Shown piece by piece: positions 60,430 to 64,000 of a DNA stretch of 64,000 nt (its first letter is position 1; the number at the start of each line of letters is the position of its first letter). Source of the stretch: JBCCFC01 sp965213595 (GTDB taxonomy: Bacteria; Chloroflexota; Anaerolineae; Caldilineales; Caldilineaceae); NCBI GenBank assembly GCA_965213595.1, contig CBDBZO010000002.1, forward strand, positions 620,001 to 684,000, written 5' to 3'. The notes beneath the pieces are model-generated. The model saw only the letters and a program-made list of their open reading frames with translations. It had not been told where the DNA came from and did not search any database. Made by a program: the position numbers and the translations under genes.

Positions 60430-61350
60430 ATGAGCACCCCCATGCGGCGACAGTACCTGTCGCTTAAGGCGCAGCATTCCGACTGCATTTTGTTTTTCCG
60501 GCTCGGCGACTTCTACGAGACCTTTGACGACGACGCGAAGACGTTGGCCAAGGTCTGCGACGTGGTGCTGACGAGCCGACCGACGGGCAAGGAGGGGCGC
60601 GTGCCGCTGGCGGGCGTGCCCCACCACAGCGTGGACGGCCACATCGCCAAGCTGATCGATGCGGGCTACCGCGTCGCGATTGCCGAGCAGATGACGGAGC
60701 CGGGCAAGGGGCTGGTCGAGCGGGCGGTGCGGCGGGTGGTGACGCGCGGCACGGTCGTCGAGCCGGAGATGCTGGACGCCAAGCGCAATTCGTACCTGAT
60801 GGCCGTGGCCTTTGACGCGACCCACCGCGCGGCGGGCATCGCCTTCTGCGATATCACGACCGGCGAGTTTGCGGCCACGCAGATCGACAACCGCGAGGCC
60901 GTGGCGACCGAGCGCTGCGTGGGCGAGGAGATGGGGCGGATTCAGCCGCGCGAGTTTATTCCTGCGGCGTGGAAATCGGCGGATTTGCAGTCACCGGGGC
61001 TACAGGTGCAGCTGGACAGCACGTGGATGACCACGGCGCAGGTCGAGCCGTGGCAGGTGGAGGTGGAGACGGCGACGGACGCGCTGCTGCGCCATTTTGA
61101 GGTGGCGAGCCTGGATGGCTTTGGGCTGGGGGGCAAGCCGCAGGCGGTGCGCGCGGCGGCGGCGCTGCTCGGTCTCTTGGCAGGCGTCTGGGTCGACCGA
61201 ATGCGGCGCAAGCCAATCCTCACGTGGACGGATATTAGGCGCGGCGTGCTGCTTACCCCCAATCCTTACGGCGGCGACATCAGCACCCCCTTGCCAAATC
61301 GCCTGCTGCGCCAAGCCGATATCGACCGCGACGACTGGCGCAAGCTGTAA
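60430..61350 (+). pseudogene. mutS: Truncated mutS fused to MFS-like sequence
   Basis: 306 codons. Residues 1 to about 244 are MutS domains I and II: LFFRLGDFYETFDDDAKTLA (mismatch-wedge FxE motif), RVPLAGVPHHSVDGHIAKLI, YRVAIAEQMTEPGKG and GIAFCDITTGEFAATQ. From about residue 245 the frame reads LLAGVWVDRMRRKPILTWTD and RRGVLL, matching motif A of the MFS transporter at 58381. The last 30 residues match neither. The clamp, lever and ATPase domains (about 600 residues) are missing, so it cannot work as MutS. Confidence 0.85.
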
Positions 61351-61458
61351 TCCCAACGTTATCAGCTGCATCTGTAGGGTAAAGCTGCTCGCGCCGTGTT
61401 CGAGCAGCGCTTCGCCCCCATTTTGCAATTCTCCCCAACCTCTGCTTCACTACTCCCC

Positions 61459-63087
61459 ATGCGATACCTCTCCCTCCTCGTCTTCTCCACCGGCGCGGCG
61501 ACGCTGGGCATGGAGCTGAGCGCGGCGCGGCTGCTGGAGCCGTCGTTTGGCAACAACCAGTTGATTTGGGCGGCGCTGATCGGGCTGATCTTGCTCTACC
61601 TAGCCGTGGGCGCGTGGCTCGGCGGCAAGCTGGCCGACCGCTTTCCGCAGCGGCGCGCGCTGGACGCCACGGTAACGCTGGCCTGCATCGGCCTCGCGCT
61701 GGTGCCGACGCTGAGCCAGCCCGTTCTGCGGCTGGCGGCGGTCGGGCTGGCGGATTTTGCGCCGGGGCTGCTGGCGAGCGCGCTGCTGGCGATTCTGCTG
61801 CTCTTTAGCCTGCCCGGCGTGCTCTTTGGCACGGCCACCCCCTGGGCGCTGCGCCTCGCCGTGGCCGATCTAGCACGGACCGGGCAGACCGCCGGTCGCC
61901 TCTATGCGATTGGCACGGCGGGCAGCCTGGTCGGCACCTTCCTGCCCGTGCTCTGGCTGATCCCGGCCTACGGCACGCGCTGGACCTTCTACATCCTGGC
62001 CCTCGCGCCGCTGGCCGTCGTCGCGCTGGGCAGCTTGGGGCAGCGACATCGCTGGATTCCGCTGGGCGGCGTGGCCGTGGTGCTGGCGCTGCTGGCGATC
62101 ACGCAGCCGACGCAGGCGGTGCGCGCGGCGTGGGATGATCAAGCACAGGGCGAGCTGATTTACGAAGACGAGAGTCGCTACAACTACATTGCCGTGCGCC
62201 AGTGGGGGCCGGAGCGCCACCTCAAGCTCAACGACGGCGTTGGCATCCACAGCGTCTACCACCCCCAGATGCTGTTGAGCAACGGCATCTGGGATTATTT
62301 TTTACTCGCGCCGCTCTTTCAGAATCAGAATGGGACACGGATAAACACAGGTGGACACGGATCGGGAAATCCGTCTGCATCCGCCCAATCCGCGTTCCAC
62401 CCGCCAGACAATCTGCTCCTGATCGGCCTCGCCGCGGGCACGGTAAGCGAGCTCTACACGGACATCTACGGCCCGCTGCCCATCACCGGCATCGAGCTCG
62501 ACCCGCAGATTCTCGACGTGGGCCGCACCTACTTTGGCATGACGCAGCCCAACCTCACCGCCGTTGCCGCCGACGGGCGCGCCTGGCTCGCCCAGCAGCC
62601 CATGCCCCGATCAAACGACGCGCGCTGGGACGTGATCGCCGTGGATGCCTACCGCCCGCCCTACATTCCGTTTCACCTCACCACGCTCGAATTTTTTACG
62701 CTCATCCACAGCCATCTGGAGGAGGATGGGGTGCTGGCGATCAACGTCGGGCGCACGCCAGAAAATTTCGCGCTGGTCGATGCGCTGTCGGCGACGCTGC
62801 TGGCAACTTTCCCCAGCGTCTACGTGATCGACGAGCCGGGGCCGCCGGGCACGCTGGCAAACTCGCTGGTGGTGGCCACGATGCAGCCCACAGCGCTGGC
62901 GGACGTTCAACGTCGCGCCGCTGATTTGCCGGAGGCGCTGCCCGCCGAATTTCGTGATTTTGCGAGCAGCGCTGCCGAGCAGGCGCGGATCGCCCAGCCG
63001 CCGGCGGATGCGCCGATCTTCACCGACGATCGCGCGCCGGTGGAGCAGCTGGTGCACGGAATTATTTTGGACTTTTTGCGGGAGTAA
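61459..63087 (+). CDS. Membrane-fused spermidine-synthase-like protein
   Basis: About 542 residues. The first 230 form seven or so helices (RYLSLLVFSTGAATLGMELS, NNQLIWAALIGLILLYLAVG and so on). The rest is a spermidine-synthase/methyltransferase-like fold: ESRYNYIAVRQWGPERHLKL, NLLLIGLAAGTVSELY, GIELDPQILDVGRTYFG and VIAVDAYRPPYIPFHL. Between the YFLLAPLF segment and PPDNLLLIG about 25 residues (from NGTRINTGGHG onward) are encoded by a hairpin repeat (62328-62400). The real activity is unknown; many such fusions lack aminopropyltransferase residues. Confidence 0.85.
   Translation: MRYLSLLVFSTGAATLGMELSAARLLEPSFGNNQLIWAALIGLILLYLAVGAWLGGKLADRFPQRRALDATVTLACIGLALVPTLSQPVLRLAAVGLADFAPGLLASALLAILLLFSLPGVLFGTATPWALRLAVADLARTGQTAGRLYAIGTAGSLVGTFLPVLWLIPAYGTRWTFYILALAPLAVVALGSLGQRHRWIPLGGVAVVLALLAITQPTQAVRAAWDDQAQGELIYEDESRYNYIAVRQWGPERHLKLNDGVGIHSVYHPQMLLSNGIWDYFLLAPLFQNQNGTRINTGGHGSGNPSASAQSAFHPPDNLLLIGLAAGTVSELYTDIYGPLPITGIELDPQILDVGRTYFGMTQPNLTAVAADGRAWLAQQPMPRSNDARWDVIAVDAYRPPYIPFHLTTLEFFTLIHSHLEEDGVLAINVGRTPENFALVDALSATLLATFPSVYVIDEPGPPGTLANSLVVATMQPTALADVQRRAADLPEALPAEFRDFASSAAEQARIAQPPADAPIFTDDRAPVEQLVHGIILDFLRE
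62328..62400. repeat. GATAAACACGG-family repeat inside a coding region
   Basis: TGGGACACGGATAAACACAG lies on the left and CATCCGCCCAATCCGCGTTC on the right, inside the spermidine-synthase-like gene and in frame with no stop. Confidence 0.75.
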
Positions 63088-63088
63088 A

Positions 63089-63215
63089 AGCAATTCTAAA
63101 TTTAAACTTGAAACCGCTGATAAACGTAGATAAACGCGGATTTGCAAGAAAAAACGCGTTATCTGCGTTGATCGGCGTCCATCTGCGATTATATTTCTTC
63201 AAATTTAGAATTGCT
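63089..63215. repeat. GATAAACACGG-family hairpin inside 15-bp perfect inverted ends
   Basis: AGCAATTCTAAATTT (63089-63103) is exactly matched in reverse at 63201-63215. Inside is an ACCGCTGATAAACGTAGATA / ATCGGCGTCCATCTGCGAT hairpin. It follows the spermidine-synthase-like gene by 1 bp. Confidence 0.75.
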
Positions 63216-63254
63216 GAGAGAGTAAAAAGGCGGATTTCCCTGCGTCGAAAGCTG

Positions 63255-63263
63255 TGCTATGAT
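63255..63263 (+). promoter_or_regulatory. Extended -10 promoter of the last gene
   Basis: TGCTATGAT, an extended -10, lies 37 bp before the ATG at 63300. The -35 position is not recognisable. Confidence 0.5.
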
Positions 63264-63299
63264 CCGGTAATTATTCTAAAGCCAGCGCGGAGTTCCCCA

Positions 63300-64000
63300 A
63301 TGTATACCCTCCAAAATGACCAGCTCACCCTCTCCCTGCTCGACCCGGCAACCGATACCAAGCTCCTCGGTTCGCGCTATGTCGCGGGCGGCTACATCCA
63401 TCAGGTAACGGACGCCGTACACGGGCCGCTGCTGAGCGGGCCGGAATATCCGGAGCCGCAACCCAATCCCTTTAACGGGCAGGGGGCACCGGACATGTTT
63501 TTCACCCCGCTCGGCGGCGACAACGCCGCTGTCGGCGATGAGGTGGGCGTGATTGGCGTCGGACGCGTGCGGCGAACGAGCGAGCGCGAGCCGTTTGACG
63601 TGCGCCACAACCCGGAGGTGATCGAATTCCTGCCCTGGCAGGTCGAGCAGGATGAGACGAGCGTGACGATGCGAACGGCTCAGGAATTTCAGGGCTGGGC
63701 GTATATGCTGGAGCGGCGCGTGGAGCTGGTCGAGCGCACTATTCGCTCGCGCACGAGCATCCGCAGCGCAGGCGAATCGACGCTGCCCGTGCGCTGGTTT
63801 CCCCACCCCTTCTTCCCGCCCACGACAGATGGCGTGCAGTGCCGCTTCTCGGTGCCGATTGAGCTGCCAGAGAACCCCGCCTACTTTTTGAACGACGACG
63901 ACTTCATCTGCCTCGACCCCGATTTTAATTGGACGAAGGGCCACTTCCAGCCGCTCGGCTTCTCGGATGCGGAGGAGGGCATGACCATCACGCAGCGCCA
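63300..64000 (+). CDS. Aldose-epimerase-like (galactose-mutarotase fold) protein, partial
   Basis: The first 233 codons; the gene runs past the window end. MYTLQNDQLTLSLLDPATDT starts the fold; GGYIHQVTDAVHGPLLSG, PVRWFPHPFFPP and DDDFICLDPDF follow. The mixture of beta strands with HPFF and a late acidic stretch suits a galactose-mutarotase-like superfamily sugar-binding or epimerase protein. The exact family and catalytic residues cannot be checked from this part. Confidence 0.6.
   Translation, partial: MYTLQNDQLTLSLLDPATDTKLLGSRYVAGGYIHQVTDAVHGPLLSGPEYPEPQPNPFNGQGAPDMFFTPLGGDNAAVGDEVGVIGVGRVRRTSEREPFDVRHNPEVIEFLPWQVEQDETSVTMRTAQEFQGWAYMLERRVELVERTIRSRTSIRSAGESTLPVRWFPHPFFPPTTDGVQCRFSVPIELPENPAYFLNDDDFICLDPDFNWTKGHFQPLGFSDAEEGMTITQR

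Overview
The window is a 64 kb piece of a GC-rich bacterial chromosome. The gene set suggests a member of the Chloroflexota (possibly Caldilineae or Anaerolineae): lipoprotein-type YidC, CofD of F420 synthesis, a polyphosphate glucokinase, Uma2 and DUF433/DUF5615 modules, and many short hairpin repeats between genes. This placement is inferred from gene content; no rRNA or other phylogenetic marker gene was seen, and no tRNA or CRISPR array either.

Layout. (1) 1-9.8 kb: end of an AEC-type transporter and a Gfo/Idh/MocA oxidoreductase, then a minus-strand set typical of a replication-origin neighbourhood (rpmH-rnpA-yidD-yidC-jag-parA-parB) without an adjacent dnaA. Upstream of rpmH lies a TolQ/TolR-like operon. 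(2) 9.9-16.5 kb: an ArsR-SRPBCC pair with a promoter/operator, a YdeI-like protein with a CDGSH tail, and a methionine operon metY-metX-metW behind a SAM-I riboswitch and terminator. (3) 16.9-21 kb: an AT-rich island carrying a two-gene Gabija defence system (gajA, gajB) and a small chimeric ORF. (4) 21-30 kb: carbamoyltransferase with small partner genes and nucleotidyltransferases, NUDIX hydrolase, MaoC hydratase, JAMM protease, glycolipid-binding-like protein, GNAT, and a LysM/L,D-transpeptidase. (5) 30.5-43 kb: M29 aminopeptidase, membrane-tethered Cas4-like nuclease, CofD, DUF3891, aldo/keto reductase, RsmE, thioredoxin reductase, MBOAT-SGNH acylation pair, MurJ. (6) 43-51 kb: small membrane proteins, polyphosphate glucokinase, VOC, PAC2, ZIP-like, glucuronate isomerase, PhyH, nucleotidyltransferase. 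(7) 51-55.5 kb: a toxin-antitoxin locus split by a repeat element, then allantoinase, OHCU decarboxylase, HIU hydrolase and uricase, which together take urate to allantoate. (8) 55.6-64 kb: Uma2 with a coiled-coil tail, a coupled DUF433-DUF5615-PqqB-like operon, an MFS transporter, a MazEF-type pair, a truncated mutS fused to MFS-like sequence, a spermidine-synthase-like membrane protein and the start of an aldose-epimerase-like gene.

The most striking feature is the density and variety of short inverted-repeat elements. At least four families look MITE-like. One has 18-bp perfect terminal inverted repeats with an 8-bp target duplication; another occurs three times with imperfect ends; a third has split a toxin-antitoxin operon. 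Simpler hairpin families (GATAAACACGG, GTGAC-GTCAC, CTCCCC-GGGGAG, GTGCGTGG types) fill most gaps. In several places they supply the last codons of a protein, and in two they sit in frame inside one.

Translational coupling through 4-bp ATGA overlaps is frequent. Starts were chosen by Shine-Dalgarno sequences and family length; two genes (the ArsR regulator and murJ) have promoters placed so that the transcript may begin at the start codon.
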